From contig NZ_AP018437.1 in assembly GCF_003966975.1 (NCBI RefSeq), positions 1,736,001-1,800,000 of the forward strand: a stretch of DNA of 64,000 nucleotides. The letters are read 5' to 3'. The notes beneath the pieces are model-generated. The model was not told the DNA's origin and searched no databases. It was given only the letters and a program-made list of their open reading frames with translations. Origin of the DNA: Pelolinea submarina. Lineage in GTDB: Bacteria > Chloroflexota > Anaerolineae > Anaerolineales > Anaerolineaceae. The translations under genes and the position numbers were made by a program. Positions 17,102 to 26,706 of the stretch are shown here, in pieces (positions within the stretch are counted from its first letter, which is position 1; each line of letters begins with the position of its first letter).

Positions 17102-17518
17102 CTATTTAAAATATCTGTTTAATAATGACGCGTACAGCACATCAACTTCTTCCCATGTTCTGTGAATGCCTTTGGAAATGGACTCAACGCCATGCGTAAG
17201 CCGTACGCTTGTTTGCTTGATTTTCACCAGACCTGTCTTCGCAGCCGTGGAAATTTTATAGGTTATGGCTGATCCGACAAAAGTCAGGGCAATTAATGCG
17301 AACAGAAATACAAAAAGAGGCAGGATGATCAGGATTGCGGCGATGTCTGCCCACATACGCAGATCGACTGCACCTCCGGCTGATTTCCCAAAGAGCAGAA
17401 ACAAAATTGCCGCTGCCCCAATACCGGTCAGGAGCAAAGGAAAATAAATCTGCCAAAAAGTCTGGCGGCTATGTTCGCTGGATTCTATTTGAGATTGATA
17501 GTTGTTTTTCTCTTCCAT
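17102..17518 (-). CDS. Two-TM membrane protein of unknown function
   Basis: 138 residues. A polar start (MEEKNNYQSQIESSEHSRQ) is followed by two hydrophobic helices (about 27-47 and 57-80), then an amphipathic C-terminal half (KIKQTSVRLTHGVESISKGIHRTWEEVDVLY in part). Not recognised as a named family. It lies between the small membrane protein and the sugar aminotransferase, on the same strand with a 22-base gap to the latter. Confidence 0.6.
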   Translation of the reverse strand: MEEKNNYQSQIESSEHSRQTFWQIYFPLLLTGIGAAAILFLLFGKSAGGAVDLRMWADIAAILIILPLFVFLFALIALTFVGSAITYKISTAAKTGLVKIKQTSVRLTHGVESISKGIHRTWEEVDVLYASLLNRYFK

Positions 17519-17540
17519 ATCTTCATTCTAACATAGCGTG

Positions 17541-18677
17541 TCAGCGGCCCTGAGCTTTGAAAGTTAGAATTATATTAATGACTTGCTGCTGTTCAGCCTC
17601 ACTCATGCTATTGTAGAAGGGTAAACGCACCAACCTGTCACTGTATTCTTCAGTAACCGGCAGGTCGCCGGCTTGATAGCCGAAGTATTGGCCCATGTCG
17701 GCAGTATGCAGGGGTACGTAATGGAAAACGGCCAAGATATCGCGTTCTTTCAGGTACTGAATGAAGCGCTGGCGTATTTCCAGGTCGGGCATCAGCAAGT
17801 AAAACATGTGATAGCTCTGTTCGCAATAATCGGGAATGAAAGGCAATTTGACGCTGTTTTCCAACGCCCAATCACCCAGTTGTGCCGCATAGGTGTCCCA
17901 TAACTGTTTGCGTTTGGACTGGATGAATTCGGCTTCTTCAAAATGCGAGAGCAGCACACCCGCCAGGATATCTGAGGGCAGGTAGCTGGACCCTACATCC
18001 ACCCAGCTATATTTATCGATCTGCCCGCGGAAGAAGCGGCTGCGGTTGGTGCCCTTTTCGCGGATAATTTCGGCTCTTTCCACCATGTCGGGATTGTTGA
18101 TAATTATGGCGCCGCCTTCACCGCAGGAAAAGTTCTTGGTTTCGTGAAAACTTTGCGTTGCCAAGCTGCCAAAAGTACCCAGAAGACGGCCTTTATATTT
18201 ACCTAGAAATCCGTGCGCGTTATCCTCCACCACCTGCAGGTTGTGCCTTTGGGCGATGTCCATTATCGCATCCATTTCACAGCCTACTCCGGCATAGTGC
18301 ACCACATAAATCGCTTTGGTATGTTCGTTGATGGCTGCTTCAATTAATCTTTCATCGATATTCAGGGTATCCGGGCGGATGTCCACAAATTTGGGCTTGG
18401 CGCCGCGCAGGACAAAGGCGTTGATGGTGGAAACGAAAGTGAAAGAGGGTACGATGACCTCGTCGCCTTCTTCCAGATTTAACAGCAGCGCCGTCATTTC
18501 CAGAGCGTGCGTGCAGTTGGTGGTCAGCAGGGCTTTCCGGACGCCGAGGGCGTTTTCCAGGAACTGATTGCATTTCTTAGTGAAAGGGCCGTCCCCGGAG
18601 ATATGATTTCCTTCGATTGCTTGCCGGATATAGTCAAATTCCTTGGGTGCGATATAAGGTTTGTTGAATGGGATCAT
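17541..18677 (-). CDS. rffA: dTDP-4-amino-4,6-dideoxygalactose transaminase (DegT/DnrJ/EryC1 family)
   Basis: PLP sugar aminotransferase of 378 residues, the length and start (MIPFNKPYIAPKEFDYI) of the RffA/WecE group. TNCTHALEMTALLL near 53 is the PLP phosphate region. EDNAHGFLGKYKG near 158 supplies the Asp, and FHETKNFSCGEGGAI near 184 holds the Schiff-base lysine. Known reaction: dTDP-4-keto-6-deoxyglucose plus glutamate gives dTDP-4-amino-4,6-dideoxygalactose. That substrate is exactly what rfbA-rfbB upstream produce. No N-acetyltransferase gene is nearby, so the end product is open. Confidence 0.85.
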   Translation of the reverse strand: MIPFNKPYIAPKEFDYIRQAIEGNHISGDGPFTKKCNQFLENALGVRKALLTTNCTHALEMTALLLNLEEGDEVIVPSFTFVSTINAFVLRGAKPKFVDIRPDTLNIDERLIEAAINEHTKAIYVVHYAGVGCEMDAIMDIAQRHNLQVVEDNAHGFLGKYKGRLLGTFGSLATQSFHETKNFSCGEGGAIIINNPDMVERAEIIREKGTNRSRFFRGQIDKYSWVDVGSSYLPSDILAGVLLSHFEEAEFIQSKRKQLWDTYAAQLGDWALENSVKLPFIPDYCEQSYHMFYLLMPDLEIRQRFIQYLKERDILAVFHYVPLHTADMGQYFGYQAGDLPVTEEYSDRLVRLPFYNSMSEAEQQQVINIILTFKAQGR

Positions 18678-18679
18678 GA

Positions 18680-19618
18680 TTATCCTTTCGAAGTGATGTC
18701 TTCGTTATCTTCAGCCAAAGTATAAGCCGGTTGATTCATGGAGCGATGAAAGATACTGCCCAGGTATTCCCCAAAGATACCCAGGGCGAAAAGCTGCGCA
18801 CCGCTGAATATACTGATGATGGAAGCCAGGAAGGGAAAACCCGGTACGCTGCCTTCCTGCAACGAACGAATAACGGCGTAGATCAGGATGCCAACGCCGA
18901 AGAGTGTCAGGAAGAAGCCAGTGAAACTGGCGAATTTCAAAGGGATGGTGCTGAAACCGGTTAGGACGGTCATGCCCAGGTTGATCAGCTTGCCCAGGGT
19001 GTAATTGGAGCGGCCAACAGAACGCTGCTGTTCAACCACCTCCACCGTGCCAAAATTATCCGTCCCCCATGTCAGCAGGGCATCCATAATAACGTTCGGC
19101 CCATTAAACGAGGCAAACGAACGGCGCAGGTCGGTTTTAAAGGCTCGAAAAGCGCTGATGTATTTCAAGCGCTTGAGTCCCAGAATTCTTGCCAGGAAGC
19201 GTTTGGACAGCTTGGAGGATAAGTTCCGCCAAAGGGAGTGCACCAGTTTTTCGGGGATGCCGTAGACCACGTCGTAACCCTCGGCTAATTTATCCAGCAG
19301 CTTGCCGATTTCCTCTGGCAGATGCTGCAAGTCGTCATCCATGGTGACGGTGATCTCATATCGGGCGGCGCGGATGCCGCACAACAGGGCATTGTGCTGG
19401 CCGTAATTGCGCATCAGGTTGATGCCCCGGATGGCCGGGTTGGCCTGCATCAATTGCTTTACAGTACTCCAACTGGCGTCCCGGCTGCCATCGTTAACCA
19501 GAATGATCTCATACCGGTCACAGCGTTCTTTCAAGGCTGCATCAATGCGTTGGGTCAGCTCCGTCAGCGTCTTTTCGCTGTTATATACGGGTATGACAAC
19601 TGAAAGATTTTCCTTCAT
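18680..19618 (-). CDS. Family 2 glycosyltransferase with C-terminal TM pair (polyprenyl-phosphate sugar transferase type)
   Basis: 312 residues. The GT-A domain opens NLSVVIPVYNSEKTLTEL. It has EIILVNDGSRDASW near 38 (nucleotide Asp) and TVTMDDDLQHLPEEI near 91 (DXD region). Two TM helices at about 235-255 and 267-290 match the GtrB/DPM-like plan, which loads a sugar onto a lipid carrier at the inner membrane face. The end is 2 bases from rffA, so it is co-transcribed. The GT-C-like proteins upstream could use the lipid-linked sugar (inference). Confidence 0.82.
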   Translation of the reverse strand: MKENLSVVIPVYNSEKTLTELTQRIDAALKERCDRYEIILVNDGSRDASWSTVKQLMQANPAIRGINLMRNYGQHNALLCGIRAARYEITVTMDDDLQHLPEEIGKLLDKLAEGYDVVYGIPEKLVHSLWRNLSSKLSKRFLARILGLKRLKYISAFRAFKTDLRRSFASFNGPNVIMDALLTWGTDNFGTVEVVEQQRSVGRSNYTLGKLINLGMTVLTGFSTIPLKFASFTGFFLTLFGVGILIYAVIRSLQEGSVPGFPFLASIISIFSGAQLFALGIFGEYLGSIFHRSMNQPAYTLAEDNEDITSKG

Positions 19619-19652
19619 GGGTGCGCTTTCTATTCTTGTCTTTGCTGTCTTT

Positions 19653-21686
19653 TTATGGACAATTGTATTCCTGCATATATTCTACTAGTTTATCAGCAGA
19701 AGGGACGTCATCCTGGCGGGAAAGCCGCTTGAGGGTGTTGCATAGCCCATTCTCGTAGTTGCCTTCAGCGGAAAGGAGCTGGTCGGCGATATATTCCGTT
19801 CTTTCCCAATTTTCCAGACGGATATTGCTCTCCAGGAAAGGCAGCCATTCGGAGGCCGCGCGCGGCGCATAACCTTGCGCGATGGCTTCTTCACCCAGTG
19901 CAACGGCTTGATCGTAATCGCCGTTTTGGCGTGCCAGGTCGGCTGTCTCAAAGTAATAACACCAGTCTTTTTGCGGCTGATTGGTGAAGATGTCCGTAAG
20001 GGGCTGGTGGGCAGGCTCGGATTTGATCAGCGAAAGGTCGGTCAACTTGAGTTCACTCACTTGCGTTTCCGAAAGGTTGGGCAGCGCGATGGAATTGGCG
20101 TAGGTGCGATCCATGACCTGCAAACAGGCGGGCGGATCGTATTTGACGGCGACAACCCGGTCGGTGCTGCCGTTGAAATCGAAGGAGCGGTAGGGCTGGT
20201 GGATGGCCACGCCCGGTTCGAGCGCGGACAGCCAACTGCCCAGGCGTACGTCGGAATAATAGAATACATAATTCAGGTCATAACTCCGGCTGTCGGGCGC
20301 GTACATCAGGTTGAGCGGGGCAGTTAGCGAGTTATCGCTGTAATAATCCACGCCGATGTCCGAGCCCAGCACCACGGTGCCGGGTTCCAGATCGGGCATG
20401 CGCCAGGACATTTGCCAAAAGAGGTTTTGCATGTCCTCCCAATCGCGCTTGTAGCTCATCTCGTTCTCGAAGTGCGCCCCAACCGCACTGCCAATCAGTA
20501 GGCAGACCAGCAGGTTGGCGGCAAAATGCGATTTATCGACCAGCGCATAGATTAAAGCGGCTATCACGGCCACGCCGGGGATGAACGCCAGGGTCATGCG
20601 ATCCCAGGCAAACTCGATTTCCAGGGGCATGTCCAACACCCACACAATGGAACCGGCCAAGCAATACAGGAAGAGACCCACGACGAGCCATTCCCACAGG
20701 GGCTTCTTCTGCGTGGCTTTTTCAACAGGCTTGTCATTACCCAGTAGGCTCAGGAACAGCGCGGACAGCAGCGCGCCGGCCGCGCTCAACGCCCAGAACA
20801 GGTAGGTGGCCGAGGTGCCGAAATCGCTCACTTTAGGGATGCGGAAGGAATCCAGCCAGGCTTTGACGGTGACGGTGAAAAAATCTTTGGGGATGCGGCT
20901 GAACAGCGTTACCAGAATGGATGTCGGGCTGGACTGGTAGCCTTCCAACAAGTCCGGCTCGTAGGTGGGAAACTTAAAAATGAACACGCGCCAGAACATG
21001 AAGGCGCCGAAGATGAGCAGATAAGGCAGCCAAAGTTTCAGGATAGCTTTGATCAGGGCTTTGAAGTCCTTAAATTTCGGCTTGAGCAGGATCCACAGCA
21101 GCAGCGGACGCAGCATTTCCAAAGTGGCGAAATTTTCGATGGAGAACATGCCCAGTGCGCCGACATAGGAAACGATCGCCAGGGGCCAGTTGAATTTCTC
21201 GCGCTTGGCGTTTTGCAGCATCAGCAGCACGGAAAGCAGGAACAGGTCAAAGACGCTGAAATGATGGCAGTAAATCAGGGCGATGGGCTGCTGGTGGAAA
21301 CCGGGATAAATGGCAAAGATGCCCGCGGCCACTGCGGCGATTTTTCGCCGTTCCGGCCAAACGGTGCGGAAGATCCAGTAAAAAAGTATTACGCTCAGGT
21401 AGCGAAGGGCGAAGGCCAGCAGGTGATAACCCAACGGGTTGAACTTGAATAGCGAAGTGGTCAGCATGAAATTCCAGGCTGAGAAAGGCCGGTCGGAGGC
21501 CAGGAATTCGGGGAAACCGCTCGCGCCGAAGGTTTTATAGAGGAACAGGATCGGGAAATCGTCCCAATAAAACCCCAGAGCGGGGATCAATACACCATAA
21601 CTTAGAAAGCAAATAACCAGCATCCAGGCGTAAACCAACCAGGTCTGCCGTTTTTCGGAAGCAAAAAAGGAAATAATTTTTTTCAT
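19653..21686 (-). CDS. GT-C-like polytopic membrane protein, copy 2
   Basis: 677 residues, about 10-12 TM helices in the first 420, then a soluble C-terminal region. Early loop YWDDFP (after GFY, near residue 41) resembles the acidic pair that GT-C glycosyltransferases use. The C-terminal part has YYSDNSLTAP, SDVRLGSWLSALEPG and WCYYFETADLARQNGDY (TPR-like). It is a diverged tandem paralogue of the gene at 21715. ATG at 21686 is preferred to the upstream TTG. Not assigned to a named family; transfer from a lipid-linked sugar is inferred from context. Confidence 0.65.
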   Translation of the reverse strand: MKKIISFFASEKRQTWLVYAWMLVICFLSYGVLIPALGFYWDDFPILFLYKTFGASGFPEFLASDRPFSAWNFMLTTSLFKFNPLGYHLLAFALRYLSVILFYWIFRTVWPERRKIAAVAAGIFAIYPGFHQQPIALIYCHHFSVFDLFLLSVLLMLQNAKREKFNWPLAIVSYVGALGMFSIENFATLEMLRPLLLWILLKPKFKDFKALIKAILKLWLPYLLIFGAFMFWRVFIFKFPTYEPDLLEGYQSSPTSILVTLFSRIPKDFFTVTVKAWLDSFRIPKVSDFGTSATYLFWALSAAGALLSALFLSLLGNDKPVEKATQKKPLWEWLVVGLFLYCLAGSIVWVLDMPLEIEFAWDRMTLAFIPGVAVIAALIYALVDKSHFAANLLVCLLIGSAVGAHFENEMSYKRDWEDMQNLFWQMSWRMPDLEPGTVVLGSDIGVDYYSDNSLTAPLNLMYAPDSRSYDLNYVFYYSDVRLGSWLSALEPGVAIHQPYRSFDFNGSTDRVVAVKYDPPACLQVMDRTYANSIALPNLSETQVSELKLTDLSLIKSEPAHQPLTDIFTNQPQKDWCYYFETADLARQNGDYDQAVALGEEAIAQGYAPRAASEWLPFLESNIRLENWERTEYIADQLLSAEGNYENGLCNTLKRLSRQDDVPSADKLVEYMQEYNCP

Positions 21687-21714
21687 GTGGATCAATTGTA
21701 AGCGTGAATTGTTT

Positions 21715-23727
21715 TTACTCGCAACCCAGCTCGGCCATAATTTGGCTGGCTGCCTCGGTTTTTGAAGTTGAGTCCGTGGTTTCCGCTGCCAGGTCCTGCC
21801 ATAAGTTGCACAGCATGGGCTGGTATAAAGGCGAGACTGCGGCAGTCTCCCGGCTGAGACCGAGCGCGTTTTCCCAATCGCCTGTGCGGGCGTAACCCTC
21901 GATGAATGGAATGCGTTCAGAAGCGTCGTTGGGGTGATCGTCCAGCTTGAACGCGCTGCCGGCTAATTGGACAACTTCTTCCCATTTCCCCAATTCCGCA
22001 GCCAGGCTGGCTTTTTCATAATAATAGCACCAGGAGTTAGCCGGAGCTTCCGACAGAAAGAAAATCTGATTCTGTTGAGGATCCGCGCTGATCAGGTCAT
22101 CGCGCGAGTTGGCCGCGTATTCCCGCAGGACCGCCGGCAGGAGCGGGTTGTCCCCGTCCAGATCGGGATCGACTAGGTGCACGCAGCCCGGCGGAGCGTA
22201 GTAGAACAGCACCATCTGGTCGGTGGATCCCTTAAAAGTGTAGATCCGGTAATTATGATTGATGGCTGTGCCGGATTCCAGCGAAGCCAGGCTGTGACCC
22301 AGGCGCGACTCGGTGTAATTCAGCAGGTAAGGCATGTCCGTGTCGTCCTTTTGGCGGCTGCCAGTATCGTAAATCCAATTGAATACCGCACTGAGCGAGT
22401 TGTCGCTGTAATATTCCAGGGGAAGCTGGTCGGTCACCAGCAGAGTATTTTCTTCCAACGCAGGAATGCGCCAGCTAAGCTGCTGGAAAAACTGTTCAAA
22501 ATCCTCCCAATCCTCGCGGAAAAGGTTGGCCTGATAGACCTGGAAGACCGCCGAAAGGCCGAAAACCAGGCTGAAGAGACTCATGCGAATAGCCGGTTTC
22601 AGCGAAACCAGACTGATGAGGGCATATACCAGGACGGCCGAACCCAGCATGAAGGGCAGCATGACGCGGTCGGCCGGGAATTGCGTGCTGGGGGACAGGT
22701 TGGCGGCCCAGAAGGGCAGGCCGGCTGCCAGCAGTGAAAGCAGCGCGCCGATGACTGGTGTCTTCAGCCACGCTGATGAGCCTTCGATGTCTTTAACCGT
22801 CCTGCGTGTGAAGAACCAGGCGCCGAATATGAAAGCTGCCAGTAAAACCAGATAGAGCTTGGAAAACAAGCTGCCAATGTTGAGAGGGCTGAACGGTTGG
22901 AATAGCTGTGTCCAAGCCGGGACCGTGCTGGTGTACAGGTTCTTGAATTGCTGCGCAACCATATCCCACAGGGTTGCCAACGGGCTGCTGGTCAGTCCAT
23001 CCATTTGCTGGACTTTATACAGCACCGAGGAGGCAATGAACACGCGATATATAAGGAAAAGGACGAAGACCAACAGGTAAGGCAGCCACAGCTTAAGGGT
23101 ACGCTTGAATTTCTCACCAAACGAGGTCTGCGCTGCCTGAGCCAGCAGCATAAAGATGATAAAAGGCCGCAGCAATTCCAGCCCGGCAACGTATTCCACC
23201 GCGGTCATACAGGCCACGGATAGCAGGATGGCGCCGGCCATGCGCAGGGAGGGCTTGCCGCCGGCGCGGATCTCTTTCACAAATAAGGTCAGCGAAACGA
23301 AGTACAATGCCATGACCGCGAACACATGCGTATAGATAACAGAAATCCACTGCTGCTTGAAGCCCGGAAAGACCAGCAGCAGCAGTGCGATCCATTTCAG
23401 GTCCATTTTCTTCTGAGGCCATAACGCTTTGAGGAAGCTATAGGCGCTCCAGGTGAACAACCAGCGCCCCAGGATGGCAGCCAGCTGCCAGGCCCAGGGG
23501 CTTTCACCCATCACGGACATGGGCAGGGCGTAGAACGCCGCCAGCAGGGGGCGGTCCAGTGCGATAGCGCGCATCACGCCGGATACGCCAGAGATGTGCC
23601 GGAACCATAAATAAGGAAAGTCATCCCAATAGAATCCCAGGAAGGGGATGAATAAACCGTAAATCAATAGGCTTAAAGCCAATAACAGCAGAGGAAACAG
23701 GTCGTAATTTTTCAGTTTTTCAATCAT
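21715..23727 (-). CDS. GT-C-like polytopic membrane protein, copy 1
   Basis: 670 residues with the same plan as its downstream paralogue: [14 protein letters not shown] near 30, about 10-12 TM helices, a shared [13 protein letters not shown], then [15 protein letters not shown] and a C-terminal [20 protein letters not shown]-like stretch. The start overlaps the rfbA stop by 8 bases. Identity between the copies is visibly low except at these shared blocks, so the duplication is old or they act on different sugars. Confidence 0.65.
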   Translation of the reverse strand: MIEKLKNYDLFPLLLLALSLLIYGLFIPFLGFYWDDFPYLWFRHISGVSGVMRAIALDRPLLAAFYALPMSVMGESPWAWQLAAILGRWLFTWSAYSFLKALWPQKKMDLKWIALLLLVFPGFKQQWISVIYTHVFAVMALYFVSLTLFVKEIRAGGKPSLRMAGAILLSVACMTAVEYVAGLELLRPFIIFMLLAQAAQTSFGEKFKRTLKLWLPYLLVFVLFLIYRVFIASSVLYKVQQMDGLTSSPLATLWDMVAQQFKNLYTSTVPAWTQLFQPFSPLNIGSLFSKLYLVLLAAFIFGAWFFTRRTVKDIEGSSAWLKTPVIGALLSLLAAGLPFWAANLSPSTQFPADRVMLPFMLGSAVLVYALISLVSLKPAIRMSLFSLVFGLSAVFQVYQANLFREDWEDFEQFFQQLSWRIPALEENTLLVTDQLPLEYYSDNSLSAVFNWIYDTGSRQKDDTDMPYLLNYTESRLGHSLASLESGTAINHNYRIYTFKGSTDQMVLFYYAPPGCVHLVDPDLDGDNPLLPAVLREYAANSRDDLISADPQQNQIFFLSEAPANSWCYYYEKASLAAELGKWEEVVQLAGSAFKLDDHPNDASERIPFIEGYARTGDWENALGLSRETAAVSPLYQPMLCNLWQDLAAETTDSTSKTEAASQIMAELGCE

Positions 23728-24610
23728 AGGTGTTGGGATTGGGGTCGGGCTCTCCGGCCAAATCCAGCAGGTATTGGCTGTATTGGTTATCCGTATCGGA
23801 AGCCAGCGTGAGGAGCTGCTCGCGGTCGATGAAACCCTGACGATATGCGATCTCTTCCGGGCAGGAGATCATCAAACCCTGCCGTTCCTCCACGGTTTGC
23901 ACGAAAACGGAAGCTTGCAGCAGGGATTCGTGCGTGCCGGCGTCCAGCCAGGCGATGCCGCGGCCGAACACGATCACGTTCAGCTTGCCTTTTTCGAGAT
24001 AAACACGGTTCAGGTCGCTGATCTCGATCTCGCCGCGTTTTGAGGGCTGTAATTTGGCAGCATACTCGCTGACGTGGCCGTCGTAAAAATAAATACCGGG
24101 CACGGCCAGGTTGGATTTCGGTTTCTCGGGTTTTTCTTCGATACTGATGGCCTTGAAGTTTTCATCCACTTCCACGATGCCGAAGGCGTGCGGGTCGCGC
24201 ACCGGGTAAGCGAAAACAGTCGCTCCATCCTGAATCTTGGCGGCGTTTTGCAGCAAGCCGATCAGGCCGCGCCCGAAGAAGATGTTATCGCCCAGGGTCA
24301 TGGCCACCGGTTGGCCGTCGATGAAGTCCTTGCCCACCAGGAAAGCGTCGGCCAGGCCGCGCGGTTCTGCCTGGGTGGTGTAGGAGAAATTCAACCCCCA
24401 TTTCTGGCCGTCGCCCAGCACGTCCCTGAAATTGCGTTCATGCTCGGGAGTCGTGATAATCAGGATGTCGCGGATTCCGGCAAACATCAACATGGAAAGA
24501 GGATAGTAAATCATGGGTTTATCGTAAACCGGCAGCAGTTGTTTGCTGACGCCGTAAGTGACCGGGTAAAGGCGCGTGCCTTTGCCGCCTGCTAAAATGA
24601 TACCTTTCAT
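23720..24610 (-). CDS. rfbA: Glucose-1-phosphate thymidylyltransferase
   Basis: Makes dTDP-glucose from glucose-1-phosphate and dTTP; 296 residues, the normal RmlA length. [23 protein letters not shown] is the family N-terminus (nucleotide loop GGKGTRLYP). [10 protein letters not shown] near 106 carries the metal-binding Asp. An in-frame extension upstream overlaps rfbB and is rejected. ATG overlaps the rfbB stop as ATGA, so the pair is translationally coupled. Confidence 0.95.
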   Translation of the reverse strand: MKGIILAGGKGTRLYPVTYGVSKQLLPVYDKPMIYYPLSMLMFAGIRDILIITTPEHERNFRDVLGDGQKWGLNFSYTTQAEPRGLADAFLVGKDFIDGQPVAMTLGDNIFFGRGLIGLLQNAAKIQDGATVFAYPVRDPHAFGIVEVDENFKAISIEEKPEKPKSNLAVPGIYFYDGHVSEYAAKLQPSKRGEIEISDLNRVYLEKGKLNVIVFGRGIAWLDAGTHESLLQASVFVQTVEERQGLMISCPEEIAYRQGFIDREQLLTLASDTDNQYSQYLLDLAGEPDPNPNTYD

Positions 24611-25695
24611 GCCTTGCCCTCTCCTCTCCGGACATAATTTGCTTGCAGCCAATCCTGAAAAGACGGCCGCTGCAGGATTTTTTGCACCCATTCCGGATTT
24701 TCTAGATACCAAATAACTGTTTTGCGCAGCCCGCTTTGCAGATCTTCCAGGGGCCGCCAGCCTAGTGTTTTTTCAATTTTCCGTGTGTCCATAGCGTAAC
24801 GGCGGTCATGGCCGGGCCGGTCCGGCACAAATTGAATCAGGTTTTCGTGCGGCTGTCCATCGGAGGCGGGCCGCAATTCGTCCAGTATTACGCAAATCGT
24901 TTTCACGATCTCCAGGTTTGCCGGTTGGTTGTCGCCGCCAATGTTGTAGGTTTCGCCGAGGGTTCCTTTTTCAAGCACATCCACCAAAGCCCGGCAGTGG
25001 TCTTCCACGTACAGCCAATCCCGAATTTGCTGCCCGTCGCCGTAAACCGGCAGGGGCTTTCCATTCAGCGCGTTCAGGATGATGAGCGGGATCAATTTTT
25101 CAGGAAATTGGTACGGGCCGTAATTATTGGAGCAATTGGTGATGACGGCCGGGAAATTAAAGGTTTGGAAATACGAGCGCACCAGCAGATCACCGGAGGC
25201 CTTGGAAGCCGCGTATGGGGAGTTGGGCGCGAAGGGTGTGGTCTCGCTGAAAGCGGGATCATCCTTCCCCAATGTTCCGAAAACTTCATCGGTGGAAACG
25301 TGCAGGAATCGGAAGGCGGATTTGGCGGGTACGTCCAGCTTTTCCCAGTAACCCAGCGCGGCTTGCAGCAGGTTGGCCGTGCCGACCACGTTGGTTTGGA
25401 TAAAGCGCATCGGATCTTTAATGGAGCGATCCACATGTGTTTCCGCGGCAAAGTGCACCACGGCGTCAAAATGATATTGTTGGAATAGGCACGAGACCCC
25501 GTCTTGATTGCAGATGTCACCGCGGATGAACTGATAACGGTCCGAATCCTGAATTGCGCTCAAATTATCCAGGTTGCCTGAATAGGTCAGTGCATCAAAA
25601 TTAATAATATGCAGATCATCCCGTTGGGATAAAAGATGCTGGATGAAATTGGAACCGATGAAACCAGCGCCGCCTGTAACCAGAATATTTTTCAT
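24607..25695 (-). CDS. rfbB: dTDP-glucose 4,6-dehydratase
   Basis: Extended SDR enzyme of 362 residues: converts dTDP-glucose to dTDP-4-keto-6-deoxyglucose. The NAD loop is [12 protein letters not shown] (6-17), with [15 protein letters not shown] near 81. The catalytic STDEVFGTL (near 131) is followed by the YAASKASGD YxxxK (near 157). The ribosome site GGAAAGGG precedes ATG. It is first in the sugar operon. No rfbC or rfbD follows, so the keto sugar is more likely diverted to rffA than to rhamnose here. Confidence 0.96.
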   Translation of the reverse strand: MKNILVTGGAGFIGSNFIQHLLSQRDDLHIINFDALTYSGNLDNLSAIQDSDRYQFIRGDICNQDGVSCLFQQYHFDAVVHFAAETHVDRSIKDPMRFIQTNVVGTANLLQAALGYWEKLDVPAKSAFRFLHVSTDEVFGTLGKDDPAFSETTPFAPNSPYAASKASGDLLVRSYFQTFNFPAVITNCSNNYGPYQFPEKLIPLIILNALNGKPLPVYGDGQQIRDWLYVEDHCRALVDVLEKGTLGETYNIGGDNQPANLEIVKTICVILDELRPASDGQPHENLIQFVPDRPGHDRRYAMDTRKIEKTLGWRPLEDLQSGLRKTVIWYLENPEWVQKILQRPSFQDWLQANYVRRGEGKA

Positions 25696-26060
25696 AGACC
25701 CTTTCCGCGATATTACCCAGATTATAGCCTATTGGACTTTTTGCAGGAGTACAAAAATTCCTTAAAATATTGTATAATTTAATGTAGTAGTATTTGGAAA
25801 ATTTCGGAAATTTTGCCTTTATTTTGGCTAACGATTTTTGCTGATAAAACTACCGGTTTCAAACCGGTAGTTGGGATCTGAAAGAATAATGATATACAAA
25901 AGCATTATGGATTCTTTTTTAGTTTTAACTTCAACGGATCAAAGAGAAGTTGAAATTTAGACATAGTAGATAAAAGATTCCGGACTATTTTCATTATTTT
26001 AAAGGAAATGTTCTTTCAGCAAAAACTATAGCCTGAAGGCAGGTTATGGTTTTTTTTGTT
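25696..26060 (+). other. Gap before recX with two palindromes and a TATAAT box
   Basis: No gene recognised. TATAAT lies at about 25780-25785 (plus). A perfect 12-bp stem (AACTACCGGTTT, one-base loop, complement) at 25848-25872 is followed on minus by TTTT. The hairpin at 26021-26057 directly abuts recX. A 7-codon frame MFFQQKL (26008-26031) ends inside the 5' arm of that hairpin. Confidence 0.5.
26021..26057 (+). terminator. Terminator-like hairpin immediately before recX
   Basis: CTATAGCCTG, loop AAGG, CAGGTTATGG, then eight T, ending three bases before the recX ATG. The A-run on the left makes it a possible bidirectional terminator. No gene ends just upstream on plus, so it is either a leader attenuator or the end of a small RNA. 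Confidence 0.6.
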
Positions 26061-26699
26061 ATGGAAAAAATTATTACGGCATTGGAGCCACAAAAAAATA
26101 ATCCCGAGCGGATTAATGTGTATATTGATGACCAATTCGCATTTGGCATCAGTTGCTTCGTGGGTGCCTGGCTTAAGCGGGGAGCTAAGATAGAGGATGC
26201 CAAAATCCAGGAACTACTGCGTGAAGATCAACATGAAAAAGCCTTGCAGCGTGCATTGCACTATATTGCATACCAGCCTCGTTCTGAAAAAGAAGTAGTC
26301 GACAAACTGGCGGCTGCTGAAATAGACGAGGCCATTGTTGATGAGGTCATGCAGGAATTGAGAGAAAAGAATTATCTCAATGACCAACGCTTCGCCCAGG
26401 ACTGGATTGAGTCACGCTGTGCTTCCAAACCGCGCAGTTACCGTTTTTTTTCTTATGAACTTAAACGGAAAGGTATTTCCGAAGAAAAAATTGACCAGGC
26501 ATTGCAGGCCGCGCCTCCGGAAGAGGATCTGGCCTATAAGCTTGGCCGCAAGTATATGCAGCGCTATGCCGCACTGAACGACGATGATTTTAAGAAGAAA
26601 ATGCAAGGTGTGCTGGCCCGGCGTGCATTCTCGTACGACGTAATTAGACAGACCATCAATAAATTAAATTTAGAAAGAAAAATGGAAGAAAGCGAATGA
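26061..26699 (+). CDS. recX: Regulatory protein RecX
   Basis: 212-residue all-helical protein that modulates RecA filaments. Seen: the N-terminal EKIITALEPQKNNPERINVYID, then three-helix repeats with ALHYIAYQPRSEKEVVDKL (about 73-91), EKNYLNDQRFAQDWIESR (about 110-127) and ELKRKGISEEKIDQAL (about 138-153), all classic RecX. ATG at 26061 is taken because upstream codons fall in the U-tract of the hairpin. It lies 7 bases before rny. Confidence 0.92.
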   Translation: MEKIITALEPQKNNPERINVYIDDQFAFGISCFVGAWLKRGAKIEDAKIQELLREDQHEKALQRALHYIAYQPRSEKEVVDKLAAAEIDEAIVDEVMQELREKNYLNDQRFAQDWIESRCASKPRSYRFFSYELKRKGISEEKIDQALQAAPPEEDLAYKLGRKYMQRYAALNDDDFKKKMQGVLARRAFSYDVIRQTINKLNLERKMEESE

Positions 26700-26706
26700 G
26701 GAAATT

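Noticed and set aside
23720..24712. RfbA frame extended by 34 residues
   Set aside because: Extension is inside rfb[10 protein letters not shown] is the universal family start and overlaps as ATGA.
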